A DNA stretch of 64,000 nt from an uncultured Anaerolineae bacterium (GCA_937124585.1 CAKZKT010000116.1:1-64000); one strand, 5' to 3'. Numbered from the stretch's first letter, positions 31,287 through 40,853 are shown. Notes: generated by a model from the sequence alone, not told the origin. Made by a program: numbers and translations.

Positions 31287-32540
31287 TCAATCGGCCCGGT
31301 CGCTGGCCCGAGCGTACCACAGCGTCGCGGTCAACAACACAACCGCGCCGGCGATGTACAGCCTGCCGATGCCGAACAGAAGGCCGGCCGAATAGGCCAA
31401 CGGTGGGCCGAGCGCCGAACCGGCGTCCGTTGCGGTCGTGTACGCGCCGACCGCGTGATGGGGATGCGCGACGGCCATGGCCAGGCCATTGGCGATTGCG
31501 CCCAGGGTGACGGTCAGGCCGGCGCTGCTGATGAAGACGGCGATCAGACAGAGCACCAGGCTCACGCCGGAAAGCTGCGTCACGCCGATGACGCCCGCCA
31601 GCAGCGCGGCGGCCAAAACCACCGCGGTGCGGCTATGTCCCAGCCGATCGGCTAGCGCGCCGATGGCCGGGCCGAACAAGATGTCCGACGTCCAGCGCAC
31701 AGCCAGTACCAGCCCGGCCACCGTCCCCACCCGCGCGCCCAGGCCGGCCATCAAGACGCCGCTGCCCAGACGGCTCGCCAGAAACAGCGACGCGGTCGAA
31801 ATCAGCACGCCCTCGACCATCGCGTAGATGAAACCGGCCAGCAGCGCCTGCCGGCCGGCCGATGTGCGTCCGAGTTCCTGCAGTCCGGTCAGCCATTGAG
31901 GTGAGGACCTTCCGCCGCGCGGTGCGGCCGCCTCGCCGGAGTTGCCCTGGCCGACCGGCGCGGTCCGGCGAGATGCAGCCGGCGTCGCCGGCCATCGGAT
32001 GGCCAGCGCCAGCGGCAGTGCCAGAACCGTAGCGCCCATGATCGCGTAGACGCCCGCGTGATAGCCGAAACGGTCGCGCAGATAGCCGCCGGCCACCACG
32101 CTCGCCGCGCTGCCCAGCCGGATGATCCCCCACAATAGCCCCATCAGCCGGCCGCGCTGATGCAGACCGCCGGTCCACACAGCCTGATAGCCGCCCTGCC
32201 GCAGCGCCGACCAGGCGATGCCCCAGCCCAAGCGCGCCGACAGGAAGACCGTAAAGCCTCGGCCCAGCGCATAGGCCGCGGTGGTGAGTAATGCCAGCAC
32301 AGTGGCGAATACGAACGGCCGCCTGGGTCCCCAGCGCGCGAACAGGTCGCTGGCCGCCGTGTTCGAGATCAAGCGCACCAACCGATTGGCGCTCAGCAGC
32401 ACCCCCACCAGCGGCAGCGCGATGCCCAGGTTGGGCGCCTCCAGCGGCAAAATGCTGTACAGATAGGAATCGCCGACGATACAAAGCGCGATCACCACAC
32501 CGGCAGCCAGTACCAGGCGGCCGGGGCGCTCAGCGTCCAA
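31287..32540 (-). CDS. Major facilitator superfamily transporter
   Basis: 417 residues with about twelve helices and MFS loops such as SNTAASDLFARWGPRRPF and FGPAIGALADRLGHSRTA. A TTG start (32540) overlaps the GH31 stop, so translation is coupled to that gene. It ends 33 bases before suyAB. The substrate is unknown; a sugar, a glycoside or an organosulfonate such as sulfolactate are candidates by position. The central loop (RRTAPVGQGNSGEAAAPRGG) is low-complexity. Confidence 0.85.
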   Translation of the reverse strand: MDAERPGRLVLAAGVVIALCIVGDSYLYSILPLEAPNLGIALPLVGVLLSANRLVRLISNTAASDLFARWGPRRPFVFATVLALLTTAAYALGRGFTVFLSARLGWGIAWSALRQGGYQAVWTGGLHQRGRLMGLLWGIIRLGSAASVVAGGYLRDRFGYHAGVYAIMGATVLALPLALAIRWPATPAASRRTAPVGQGNSGEAAAPRGGRSSPQWLTGLQELGRTSAGRQALLAGFIYAMVEGVLISTASLFLASRLGSGVLMAGLGARVGTVAGLVLAVRWTSDILFGPAIGALADRLGHSRTAVVLAAALLAGVIGVTQLSGVSLVLCLIAVFISSAGLTVTLGAIANGLAMAVAHPHHAVGAYTTATDAGSALGPPLAYSAGLLFGIGRLYIAGAVVLLTATLWYARASDRAD

Positions 32541-34620
32541 AGTGTCGCACCTCGCTCACCGGCGTCGGCACGGGCAACTCGTCGCTGTTGACGCGGACGT
32601 TGGGCCCCAGCGGCAACGCCGTGCCTTCTCGGCCGAAGATAGGAAGGCGATCCAGCGGCGCCACGGTCTCCATCAGTCGGGGCCCCTCGATCACCTCGCC
32701 GGTCCAGAAGTCGGTCCAGCGGCCCGCAGGCAGGTAGAAGCGGACATGGCCGCCCGGCTGCAGCACTGGCGCTACGAGCAATGCCGGACCGAACATGTAC
32801 TGCTCCTCGAACGTCCACGCGATGGGATCGTCGGGGAAGGCAAGCGGCATAGCGCGCATCACCGGCAGGCCGGTGGCCGAGGCCTCGGCCGCGCACTGTT
32901 CCAGGTAGGGCAGCAGGCGATAGCGCAACGCGAGCCACTCTTTGACGATGCGCTCCGCCTCCGCGCCGAATTCCCACGGCTCGCGCGGCGTTTGGCCGTG
33001 GAAGCGCGTGTGCGAGCTGAGCACGCCGACCTGCGTCGAGCGGATGTAGAACTCCGGCGTCGGCTTGTCGCCGTCTATCGAGGAAAAGCCGCCGATGTCA
33101 TGCGTGTGAAACGCCGCGCCGCTCAGCCCCCACGAGAGGCCCCCGCGAATGCTGCCGGCCAGCCCCTCCCAGTCGCCCTGCGGATCGCCGCCCCACTGCA
33201 CGGGGTAACGCTGGCTGCCGGCCCAGCCCGCGCGACCCCATACGAGCGGCCCGCTCGGTCCCCATCGGGCCGTCGCCTCGTACACGCACCGGTTGTAGAG
33301 CAGCGGATACGCGTTGTGCAGGCGCCGGCCGCTCTCGCCGTTGTGGGCTACCACCTCGGCCGGAATGTGTTCGCCGAAATCGGTCTTGATGACGTCCACC
33401 CCCGCCGCGAACAGCTCGCGGTGCTTTTCGGCCCACCAGGCATACGCGGCTGGATTGGTGAAGTCCAGCGCGGCGCTGGGCGGCAGGGGGGTGAGCACCT
33501 TGCCGAAGGTGCTCTGTTCCCAGCCGCGCACTGCGACAGAGCCATTGGTTTCCTTCAGCAAAAAGCCCTGTTCGGCCAGCCAGGGGAAGAGCGGCGCGTG
33601 GATCGAGATGTAAGGATATTCCCAGACGCAGAGGCGGAAGCCCATTTCGTGCACTTTTCGGCAGAACGCCGGCGGATCGGGATAGCGGTCGGCGTCCCAG
33701 ACGAACGCGAAGCGGGTGTCCACCTTCAGCCAGGCGCGGCCATCGAGGGTGATGACGTCGCAGGGGATGCCGCGCGCACGCAGGCCGGCCGCGGCCGTCA
33801 GCAGCTCATCGGCCGTCCGGTAGTAGCAACGGCTCATCCAGACACCGAAGCTCCAGCGCGGTAGCGCCGGCGCGCGGCCGGTCAGATCGGTGTACCGCTT
33901 GAGCAGCGCGGCCGGCCCTGCTGCCGCGATCAGGAAGAGGTCGAGCACGGAATCGGCCACCTGCACCGCGTAGGAGCGATAGGACCACTGCCCGTAGCCC
34001 ACGCCATGCCGGACGATCGCGGTGGTGTGCACGAAAACGCCCCAGCCGTGCGGGCTCCAGGCAAACGGCGTGTTTTTGTAGGAATCTTCGCAGTTCACGC
34101 CGAGCGCGTCCATCGCGACGGAGGTCACCAGCTGGCCGCGTTTGTTCAACGGCCCCCACTTTTCGCCCAGGCCGTAGACCGGCTCGCCGCTGCGCAGGCC
34201 GAAGGCCGCCCAGCGCCCCTCCGGCCCGACTCCGAACGGCGGCACGCGCCAGCCGCCGGAAATATGGCCGTCGGTCGTGGATTCAAGCACACTCCTGCCG
34301 TTTTTGACGAGACGAAAGCGCAGCGGTGCAGGCCAGAGCTCGATGGCCAGCCCGTCACAGGCAATCCGCCAGCCGGCGACGGGCTGTTGGGGCGCAAAAG
34401 GCCAGTCGGCGTCGGCCGGACCGACGGTCACCGCCGGGGCTTCGGGTTGAGCCGTCAGCACGCCGTAGTCCTGGCGATCGTCCACGCCGAATTTGAGCCG
34501 CACGATGTCGGCGGCGAAGAAGGTGACCTCCAGCGGTCCGGCGTCGGTCATGAAGCGCGCGCCGCCGGGGACATGCTCGATCAGAGCGAGGGTCTCGAGA
34601 CGATTAAGTTGCGGGAGCAT
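32530..34620 (-). CDS. GH31 alpha-glycosidase, YicI (alpha-xylosidase)-like
   Basis: A 696-residue cytoplasmic glycoside hydrolase. The nucleophile motif KTDFGEHIP and downstream WGRAGWAGSQRYPVQWGGD, GLSGAAFHTHDIGGF and LLSSHTRFHG follow YicI closely. The acid/base Asp is expected in QWGGD. An N-terminal beta-sandwich and a C-terminal sheet domain (FYLPAGRWTDFWTGE) are present. No signal peptide is seen. The motif is not the one I associate with sulfoquinovosidase YihQ (..DFGEYLP), so alpha-xylosidase or alpha-glucosidase activity is more likely. Coupled to the MFS gene. Confidence 0.9.
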   Translation of the reverse strand: MLPQLNRLETLALIEHVPGGARFMTDAGPLEVTFFAADIVRLKFGVDDRQDYGVLTAQPEAPAVTVGPADADWPFAPQQPVAGWRIACDGLAIELWPAPLRFRLVKNGRSVLESTTDGHISGGWRVPPFGVGPEGRWAAFGLRSGEPVYGLGEKWGPLNKRGQLVTSVAMDALGVNCEDSYKNTPFAWSPHGWGVFVHTTAIVRHGVGYGQWSYRSYAVQVADSVLDLFLIAAAGPAALLKRYTDLTGRAPALPRWSFGVWMSRCYYRTADELLTAAAGLRARGIPCDVITLDGRAWLKVDTRFAFVWDADRYPDPPAFCRKVHEMGFRLCVWEYPYISIHAPLFPWLAEQGFLLKETNGSVAVRGWEQSTFGKVLTPLPPSAALDFTNPAAYAWWAEKHRELFAAGVDVIKTDFGEHIPAEVVAHNGESGRRLHNAYPLLYNRCVYEATARWGPSGPLVWGRAGWAGSQRYPVQWGGDPQGDWEGLAGSIRGGLSWGLSGAAFHTHDIGGFSSIDGDKPTPEFYIRSTQVGVLSSHTRFHGQTPREPWEFGAEAERIVKEWLALRYRLLPYLEQCAAEASATGLPVMRAMPLAFPDDPIAWTFEEQYMFGPALLVAPVLQPGGHVRFYLPAGRWTDFWTGEVIEGPRLMETVAPLDRLPIFGREGTALPLGPNVRVNSDELPVPTPVSEVRHFGR

Positions 34621-34682
34621 GAGCGCATTTCCTGTCTTTGATCGTGAGAAGCAACACCCGGCGTCGCGCGCGCAGCGCGCAT

Positions 34683-35711
34683 TCAGCCGAGCAGGACCGG
34701 TTTGCCCGTCTGCATGGACTCAATGGCGGCCAGCGCCACGCGCAGCGCCGCGCGGCCTTCGGCGCCGCCGGCCGGCGGCGGCCGATCCTCCAGGATACAG
34801 GCGGCGAAGCTGGCGATCTCGCGCGCGTACATGTCCTCGTCGGACACGGCGATGGTCTCCCAGACGCCGCCTTCGCGCAGCCAGAGCGCCTCCTGATGGG
34901 TGATGCCATAGGTCAGGTGCAGCGCGCCGGCTGGGCCGAAGAGGATATCGGGTCCGCCGGGCGGGGTCACGCCGGGCGGCAGGCCCCACGAACAGACGAA
35001 CGTGCCCGTATCGCCCGTGGCATAGCGGACGATCACGGTGGCCGTGTCCACGGCGACCGTGGCGATGTGGGCGATTTCCGGTCGGCCTGCGGCCAGGCGA
35101 TGGCCCTGGGCGAACACTTCGACCGGCTCGGCTGCGAAGAGGAGCGACCAGCCATCGAACAGGTGGACGCCCATGTCAATGACCGGGCCGCCGTTGGCGT
35201 TGGCGTCGTGCATCTCGCGTTTGGGCCGCAGCTCGCGCGCATCCAGCGCATGATAGGCCAGCGGTCGGCCCAACCCGCCTGCGGCCAGCCATTCGGCCAC
35301 TCGCGCCTGCACTGGCGAGTAGCGCCGCATGAAGCCGACGCCGAGTTTGACCCCCTGGCGCGCGGCCGCAGCGATCATCGCATCGGCGCCGGCGAGTGTG
35401 AGCGCCATCGGCTTCTCCGACAGGACGTGTTTGCCGTGCTCGGCCGCGCAGATGGCTACCTCGGCATGGAGATGGGTCGGGACGCAGACCGAGACGACGT
35501 TCACATCGTCCCGGCAGATTGCCTCCCGATAGTCGAGATACCAGCGGTCGAGCCCGCACGTCGCGGCCAGCCGCTCGGCCCGGTCGGGCCGGATGTCCAC
35601 GACCGCGACGACGGCTGCGTCGGGCAGACGGTTCCACCGTGCGGCATGGATCGTGCCCATCGCGCCGCAGCCGACCACACAGACGCGCAGAGAAATCGAA
35701 TCGGATTTCAC
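34683..35711 (-). CDS. Gfo/Idh/MocA-family NAD(P)-dependent enzyme
   Basis: 342 residues. Rossmann motif VCVVGCGAMGTIHA, the EKPMAL segment (catalytic Lys) and NGGPVIDMGVHLFD (catalytic Asp and His). GTG 35711 is the likely start, since upstream in-frame sequence is made of hairpin repeats. A run of basic residues, ARELRPKREMHD, directly precedes the active-site motif and could bind an anionic group. Such enzymes oxidise sugars or hydrolyse glycosides by a redox mechanism (family GH188 includes sulfoquinovosidases of this fold). The substrate remains open. Confidence 0.82.
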   Translation of the reverse strand: MKSDSISLRVCVVGCGAMGTIHAARWNRLPDAAVVAVVDIRPDRAERLAATCGLDRWYLDYREAICRDDVNVVSVCVPTHLHAEVAICAAEHGKHVLSEKPMALTLAGADAMIAAAARQGVKLGVGFMRRYSPVQARVAEWLAAGGLGRPLAYHALDARELRPKREMHDANANGGPVIDMGVHLFDGWSLLFAAEPVEVFAQGHRLAAGRPEIAHIATVAVDTATVIVRYATGDTGTFVCSWGLPPGVTPPGGPDILFGPAGALHLTYGITHQEALWLREGGVWETIAVSDEDMYAREIASFAACILEDRPPPAGGAEGRAALRVALAAIESMQTGKPVLLG

Positions 35712-35733
35712 AGTCAAACTCTTCCTCTGTGCT

Positions 35734-35888
35734 ACGTGCCAGGCATCTTGCAGAGTGCCTGGCACGTGAATACAAACTCTTCCTTTCCTCTGTGCTACGT
35801 GCCAGGCATCTTGCAGAGTGTCTGGCACGTGAATACAAACTCTTCCTCTGTGTTACGTGCCAGGCATCTTGCAGAGTGCCTGGCACGT
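35734..35888. repeat. Three tandem copies of the CGTGCCAGGCA hairpin
   Basis: Copies at 35734-35767, 35797-35830 and 35855-35888. Each has ACGTGCCAGGCA arms around TCTTGCAGAG; the middle copy has one mismatch. They are separated by GAATACAAACTCTTCCTCTGTG-like spacers. They lie between the TIM-barrel gene stop and the Gfo/Idh start, where three consecutive hairpins may affect the transcript. Confidence 0.85.
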
Positions 35889-35902
35889 GAATACAGCGAT
35901 TT

Positions 35903-36664
35903 TCAGGCCAGCGTCCGGCGCAGGAAGGCGCGGCTCACGCGCGCGCTTTCGACCGGCGGCCGCTTCGTCTCGTCCTGTTCCACCACGACCCAGGGCAGCT
36001 CGCGGCCGCGCATGACCTCGATCACGCCGTGCAGATCCACGTCGCCTTCGCCCAGTTCCAACCATTCGCTCCCGCGCGTGTCCTTCAGGTGAAAATAGGC
36101 GATGCGAGGGAGAAATTCGCGCGCAACGGCCACCGGATCGCCGCCTCCGCGCTGCACCCAGGCCACATCCAACAAGAAGGAGACGAGGGCCGGGTCGGTA
36201 TGATCGCGCAGGAAGCGCAGCTCACGACAGTCCTGCTCGATTTCCCAGAAATGGTTGTGATAGGCCAGCCGCAACCCGTAACTCTGCGCCAGCTCGCCGA
36301 TGCGGTTGAGATTGGTCGCGGCCTGGGCCAGCTCCTCGTCCGACTTGCCTCGTTTCGGGGTGCCGCTGAAGCAGAAGTGAGGTGCGCCGGCCGCTGCAGC
36401 AAACGCCATTGTTTGCTCCAGCCGGGCCAACGCATCCCGCACCGCCTGCGGATTCCAGATCTCGCCGCCTACGTGGATGCCCGCCAGTGCCAGGCCATGG
36501 TCGGCGAGCAGCTGTCGAAACGGCGCCGGCTGGCTGATGTCCAGGTGCTGGGCGCCGATCTCGATCCCGTCATAGCCGGCGGCCTTCACATCTGCCAGCA
36601 CTGCATTGAGTCGTTGTCGGTTGGCCTCCGGCCCCCAGGGCCGGGTTTGAATGCCGATTCGCAT
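35903..36664 (-). CDS. Sugar phosphate isomerase/epimerase-like TIM-barrel protein
   Basis: 253 residues of the AP-endonuclease 2-like TIM barrel family (IolE/hydroxypyruvate isomerase type). Metal-site pattern: AYHNHFWE, LLDVAWVQ, YFHLKDTRG, GEGDVDLHG and VVVEQDET. Starts MRIGIQTRPWG. A typical partner of Gfo/Idh enzymes in sugar and inositol clusters. The exact substrate is unknown. Confidence 0.85.
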   Translation of the reverse strand: MRIGIQTRPWGPEANRQRLNAVLADVKAAGYDGIEIGAQHLDISQPAPFRQLLADHGLALAGIHVGGEIWNPQAVRDALARLEQTMAFAAAAGAPHFCFSGTPKRGKSDEELAQAATNLNRIGELAQSYGLRLAYHNHFWEIEQDCRELRFLRDHTDPALVSFLLDVAWVQRGGGDPVAVAREFLPRIAYFHLKDTRGSEWLELGEGDVDLHGVIEVMRGRELPWVVVEQDETKRPPVESARVSRAFLRRTLA

Positions 36665-36701
36665 CTGTCTTCCTCTCCGCGGACGTCGGATGTTTCATGC
36701 T

Positions 36702-37364
36702 TCACTCATATTCCGTTTTGTCCCAGAAGCTGCAAAACCGCTTCAGCCCCTCGTCGGTAAACGGATGCGCGAACGAATCTTTGAACACGGCCAGCCCCGC
36801 AGTGACGATGTCGGCGCCCGCGATTGCGGCCTCGACGATCTGGCGGCCGTTGCGCACCGCGCTGACGATGATCTCGGTCTTGAAGCCGTAATTGTCGCGC
36901 ATGGCCACCACTTCCTGGATGAAGCGAACGGTCTCTTCGCCGCTCGACTCCTTCCAGCCGATGAACGGCGAGACGAACGTGGCACCCAGGCGCATCGCCT
37001 GGAGCGCCTGGGACCCGGAGAAGACGAGGGTCAGGTTGACGCGAATGCCCTCCGCGCGCAGGCCGCGCAGGCCGCGGAAACCCGCCTCAGTGGCCGGCAG
37101 CTTGATGACGAAATTAGGGCTGATGGCGGCCAGCTTCTTGCCCTCGGCCACCATCTCACGCCAGTCGGTGTGATGGGGGTTGACCTCCACAGAAACCGGC
37201 AAGTCGGTGCCCTTCACGATCTCCGCGATCTCGCGGATGGTGGTCAGAAACGGTTTGCCCGCTGCCTGCACATGGCGGGGATTGGTCGTCACACCGTCCA
37301 CGGCGTACATGTCGAGCGCATACTTGATTTCATCGGTGATGGCGCTGTCCAAGAAGTATTTCAT
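36702..37364 (-). CDS. Transaldolase / fructose-6-phosphate aldolase-like protein
   Basis: A 220-residue protein of the short transaldolase (FSA/TalC) family. N-terminus MKYFLDSA, Schiff-base lysine in NFVIKLPAT, and SPFIGWKESSG. The motif after the first strand reads GVTTNPRH rather than the usual TTNPS, which changes the pocket that binds the acceptor or phosphate end. ATG 37364 matches the family start. It might act on an unusual ketose such as a 6-deoxy- or 6-sulfo-fructose (inference from the cluster and the changed motif). Confidence 0.85.
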   Translation of the reverse strand: MKYFLDSAITDEIKYALDMYAVDGVTTNPRHVQAAGKPFLTTIREIAEIVKGTDLPVSVEVNPHHTDWREMVAEGKKLAAISPNFVIKLPATEAGFRGLRGLRAEGIRVNLTLVFSGSQALQAMRLGATFVSPFIGWKESSGEETVRFIQEVVAMRDNYGFKTEIIVSAVRNGRQIVEAAIAGADIVTAGLAVFKDSFAHPFTDEGLKRFCSFWDKTEYE

Positions 37365-37419
37365 GAGTCTCTCCGCTATGATTTTGATCTCGATCTCAGA
37401 TCGCGTTTTTGCCGTCGTC

Positions 37420-37440
37420 AGGGCGAGGTTGCCTCGCCCT
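37420..37440. repeat. Short hairpin AGGGCGAGG-TTG-CCTCGCCCT
   Basis: 9-bp perfect arms in the gap between amidase stop and transaldolase start. A sister hairpin lies at 61908-61930, so this is a dispersed element, not only a terminator. Confidence 0.7.
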
Positions 37441-37475
37441 CCTTGTGACATGTTCAGAGCGCAGGAACCACGTCC

Positions 37476-38900
37476 CTACAGCTCGATGCCGACCGGCGTC
37501 CGTCGGTGCCAGTCGGTGGCCTGCTGGAAAGCATAGCCGACCCGCAGGATCACGTCTTCCCGGAACGGCTTGCCGTAGATCATCAGGCCGATGGGCAGGC
37601 CGTTGCGGGTGAAGCCGCATGGGACCGACAGCCCGCACAGCCCCAAGCCGTTGCCGATGGCCGTGTTGCGCAGGTAGCGAGTGTTGTACTGGACATAAGT
37701 ATCCAGGCTGGCATCGGCCTCGGCCACCGGCACGGCCGGGATCATGGTCGTCGGCACGAGCAGAGCGTCCACATCGCGCAGCGCGGCCACGGCGCGCGCG
37801 CGCAGATCGGGCAGCGCCCACTGTGCCCGGATGTAGTCGGCCGCGCTGATCTGCTTCGCTGCCATGATGCGAGTCCCGACGATCGGGTCGTAGTCGGCGA
37901 AATGGCGCTCGATCCGGTCACGGTGCACCGCGTACGCCTCGGCGCTGCCGATGATGCCGCGCGGGTTCAGCCGCTCGGCCTCGGCGGCTTCGGGAAATTC
38001 GATGCTCGTGACGTGCGCGCCCAGGTCGGCGAAGACCTCGCCACAGGCGCGCACCGCCGCGACGACCTCCGGATCGGCGCCGTCCCAGAAGGTGCTTTCG
38101 GCGAACGCGATGCGCAGCCCACGCACGCCTGCGCGCAGCCCGGCCAGTACATCCTGCTCGACGTGCACGGTGGACGGGTCGGCGGGATCGCGGCCGCGAA
38201 TCACCTGGTAGACGAGCGCGGCATCTTCCACCGAACGCGTCAGCGGCCCGACCGAATCGAGGGTGTAGCTGAGCGGGAAGACGCCGGCCCGGCTGACCTG
38301 GCCGACGGTGGTCTTCAGCCCGGTGATGCCGCAGAGCGCGGCCGGGATGCGCACCGAGCCGCCCGTGTCGGTGCCCAGCGCCATGGGTGCCAGGCCCGCG
38401 GCCACCGCCACCGCAGAACCGCTGCTCGATCCGCCCGGCACGTGGGGCGTTTCGTGCCACGGGTTGTGGGGCGTGCCGTGATGGTGGTTGATGCCCACTC
38501 CGCCGAACGCGAACTGCACGGTGACCGTCTTGCCGAGCAGGACCATGCCGGCCTGCGCCAGTCGTTTGACTACGGCGGCGTCTTCAGCGGCGATGTTATC
38601 GGCCAGCAGGTTCGAGCCGGCCGTGGTCGCCACACCGGCCACGTCAAACAGATCTTTCAGCGCGTAGGGGATGCCGTGCAGCGGGCCAAGCGAGCGGCCA
38701 GAGCGCAGGGCAGCCTCTGCGGCATGCGCTTCGGCCAGGCCGCGTTCGGCAAGCACCAGCCGAAACGCGCCAAGCCGGCCGTTTAGCGCCGTAATGCGCG
38801 CCAGGAAATGCTCGGTGAGGGCGACCGGCGAGAGGGCTCCGCTGTGGATCTGTCGCGCCAGCTCGGAGATGGTCTGATAATGCAAGGGGATTTCGTTCAC
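37476..38900 (-). CDS. Amidase-signature family hydrolase
   Basis: 474 residues. The Ser-cisSer-Lys triad is visible: Lys in YALKDLFDV, GGSSSGSAVAVAAG and TDTGGSVRIPA. It hydrolyses an amide or similar bond. It could be GatA-like, but no gatB or gatC is nearby, so a catabolic amidase is favoured. It lies between an ABC permease and the transaldolase and may act on an imported amide or N-acyl compound. Confidence 0.88.
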   Translation of the reverse strand: MNEIPLHYQTISELARQIHSGALSPVALTEHFLARITALNGRLGAFRLVLAERGLAEAHAAEAALRSGRSLGPLHGIPYALKDLFDVAGVATTAGSNLLADNIAAEDAAVVKRLAQAGMVLLGKTVTVQFAFGGVGINHHHGTPHNPWHETPHVPGGSSSGSAVAVAAGLAPMALGTDTGGSVRIPAALCGITGLKTTVGQVSRAGVFPLSYTLDSVGPLTRSVEDAALVYQVIRGRDPADPSTVHVEQDVLAGLRAGVRGLRIAFAESTFWDGADPEVVAAVRACGEVFADLGAHVTSIEFPEAAEAERLNPRGIIGSAEAYAVHRDRIERHFADYDPIVGTRIMAAKQISAADYIRAQWALPDLRARAVAALRDVDALLVPTTMIPAVPVAEADASLDTYVQYNTRYLRNTAIGNGLGLCGLSVPCGFTRNGLPIGLMIYGKPFREDVILRVGYAFQQATDWHRRTPVGIEL

Positions 38901-38980
38901 AGTGGTCTTTCTGTGTCTCTCTGTGATTGCTGTCCCGGCCTACACTCTGGCGGGGGCTGCGCTGCGACGCCGGTTGCGCA

Positions 38981-39859
38981 CTACCGGCCTCCAAAGCCGG
39001 TCATCGCGATGCCCTGCACGAAGTAGCGTTGCGCCACCAGAAACAGGGCGATGATCGGCGCCACCATGACGGTGCCCGCGGCGAAGACCAGCTCCCAGTT
39101 GGCCGCGTTGGAGTCGTTGATCGAGCGGATGCCTAGCGCCAGCGTCCATTTGTCCATGCTGTTGATGTAGATCAACGGCTCCAGGAAGCTGTTGTAGTGC
39201 TGGAGCAGGGCGAAGACGGCCACCGTGGCGATGACCGGCTTGCAGAGCGGCAGCAGGATCTCGGTGAGGATACGGATGCGGCTTGCGCCGTCAATCAACG
39301 CAGCCTCTTCCAGCTCCATCGGGATGCCGCGGAAGAACTGCTGGATCAGGAAGACGTACAGGGCCGTGCCCGCGCACCAGTACGGCACGATTAGCGGCAA
39401 CCAGGTGTCAATCCAGCCCAGGTGCTTGAAAATGATGAAGCGCGGAATCAGCGTCACCACTTCGGGCAGCATCATGGTGGCGATGAGCAGCGAGAAGAAC
39501 AGATCACGCCCCGGCCAGCGGATGCGCGCAAAGGCATATGCCACCATCACCGAGGAGATGACCGTGCCGATCACCGACAACGCCACCACGATGACCGTAT
39601 TCTCGGCGAATTTGGCGAGCGGAATCACCTGGAAGACGCGAACGTAGTTGCTCCATTGCGGGTCTCGTGGGATCCAGGTGATCGGATGCTGGAAAATCTC
39701 GGTAGAGGCCTTGAGCGACGCCGAGATCATCCACAGCGTCGGCACCAGAAACGTGACCAGCAGGAAGGTCATCAAGACCTGGAGCGCGATTAGCCAGAGG
39801 CGTTCCAGGAGTTGTCGGCGGGAAAACACCGGCTTGCGCAGAACAGCTGTGCTCGCCAT
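38981..39859 (-). CDS. Sugar ABC transporter permease (MalG type)
   Basis: A 292-residue, six-helix inner-membrane permease with the EAA loop MELEEAALIDGASRIRILTE, which contacts the ATPase. CUT1 subfamily. It follows the MalF-type gene by 9 bases. The ATPase gene is not in the cluster and probably is a shared MsiK-like protein elsewhere. Confidence 0.93.
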   Translation of the reverse strand: MASTAVLRKPVFSRRQLLERLWLIALQVLMTFLLVTFLVPTLWMISASLKASTEIFQHPITWIPRDPQWSNYVRVFQVIPLAKFAENTVIVVALSVIGTVISSVMVAYAFARIRWPGRDLFFSLLIATMMLPEVVTLIPRFIIFKHLGWIDTWLPLIVPYWCAGTALYVFLIQQFFRGIPMELEEAALIDGASRIRILTEILLPLCKPVIATVAVFALLQHYNSFLEPLIYINSMDKWTLALGIRSINDSNAANWELVFAAGTVMVAPIIALFLVAQRYFVQGIAMTGFGGR

Positions 39860-39868
39860 CGTTGTCTC

Positions 39869-40783
39869 CTATGCCTCGTAGTAGACCCAGCGATTGGACA
39901 GATAGAACTGGGCGATCGTGAAACCGACGATGATCACGAACAGTTCCCAGGAGAGGGCGGCGGCATAGCCCATGTTGAAGAACTGGAACCCCTGCTGCCA
40001 GATGTTCAGCACCACGAAAAGGGTGGCGTTCTCTGGCCCGCCATCGGTCATGATCTTGGCCGGAATGAAGGTTTGAAACGAATTGATGATGGCGATGACC
40101 ATGTTGTAGAAGATCAGCGGCGTCATCATCGGGATGGTGATGTGCAGCAGGCGTTTGAACGCGCCGGCGCCGTCAATGCTGGCCGCTTCGTACAGGCTCT
40201 GCGGGATGTTGCCCAGCCCGGCGATGAAGATCACCATCTGGCGGCCGATCATCCAGAACGACATAATAATGAAAGCCGGTTTCGCCAGGTTCACGTCGAA
40301 GAGCCATTTCTGCGGCGGAATGCCTACCCAGCTGAGCGCCTCGTTGAGGATGCCGTATTCGTAGTGGAAAACGCGCTGCCAGACGACCGCGCTGGCGACC
40401 AGCGGCACGATGATGGGCAGATAGAAGCCGGAACGGTAGAGATCACGGAACTTCAGCTTCTGGGTGAGCGCCAGCGCCAGGCTGAAGGAGATCACCAGCT
40501 GGAACGGCACCGCAATGAACGTATAGTACGCGCTGTTATAGAGGCTGAGGTTCGCACGCGCATCGCCGATCATCTTGATGAAATTTTGCAGTCCGATGAA
40601 ACGCGGCGGCGACAGCAGGTCCCACTTGTGAAATGAGAGCCAGATCGAATACAGCATCGGGAAGGCCGTGAAGGCCAGGAAGCCGATGATGAAGGGCGCG
40701 GCGAAAAAGTACCCGGCGGCCCATTCGCGCAGCTTGAGCCGGCTGGGCAATCGCGATCGCGGCATCACGGTGCTTGCGGCCAT
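39869..40783 (-). CDS. Sugar ABC transporter permease (MalF type)
   Basis: 304 residues with six helices. EAA loop SLYEAASIDGAGAFKRLLHI. ATG 40783 (MAASTVMPRS) has AAGGAG 8 bases upstream and is preferred over a longer in-frame start. Partner of the downstream MalG-type permease and of the upstream binding protein (CUT1 uptake system for oligosaccharides or glycosides). Confidence 0.93.
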   Translation of the reverse strand: MAASTVMPRSRLPSRLKLREWAAGYFFAAPFIIGFLAFTAFPMLYSIWLSFHKWDLLSPPRFIGLQNFIKMIGDARANLSLYNSAYYTFIAVPFQLVISFSLALALTQKLKFRDLYRSGFYLPIIVPLVASAVVWQRVFHYEYGILNEALSWVGIPPQKWLFDVNLAKPAFIIMSFWMIGRQMVIFIAGLGNIPQSLYEAASIDGAGAFKRLLHITIPMMTPLIFYNMVIAIINSFQTFIPAKIMTDGGPENATLFVVLNIWQQGFQFFNMGYAAALSWELFVIIVGFTIAQFYLSNRWVYYEA

Positions 40784-40853
40784 CGAGAATCTCCTTCGGG
40801 AACGTGCAACGTCAGGCGTCAAACGCGGCAGTCAGGGGCAAAGATCCATCTTT

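Noticed and set aside
32530-34620. GH31 as a sulfoquinovosidase
   Set aside because: The nucleophile region KTDFGEHIP and flanks follow YicI; the YihQ-type pattern I remember is absent.
37476-38900. GatA subunit of the amidotransferase
   Set aside because: No gatB or gatC nearby, and it lies within a sugar catabolic run; a general amidase is safer.
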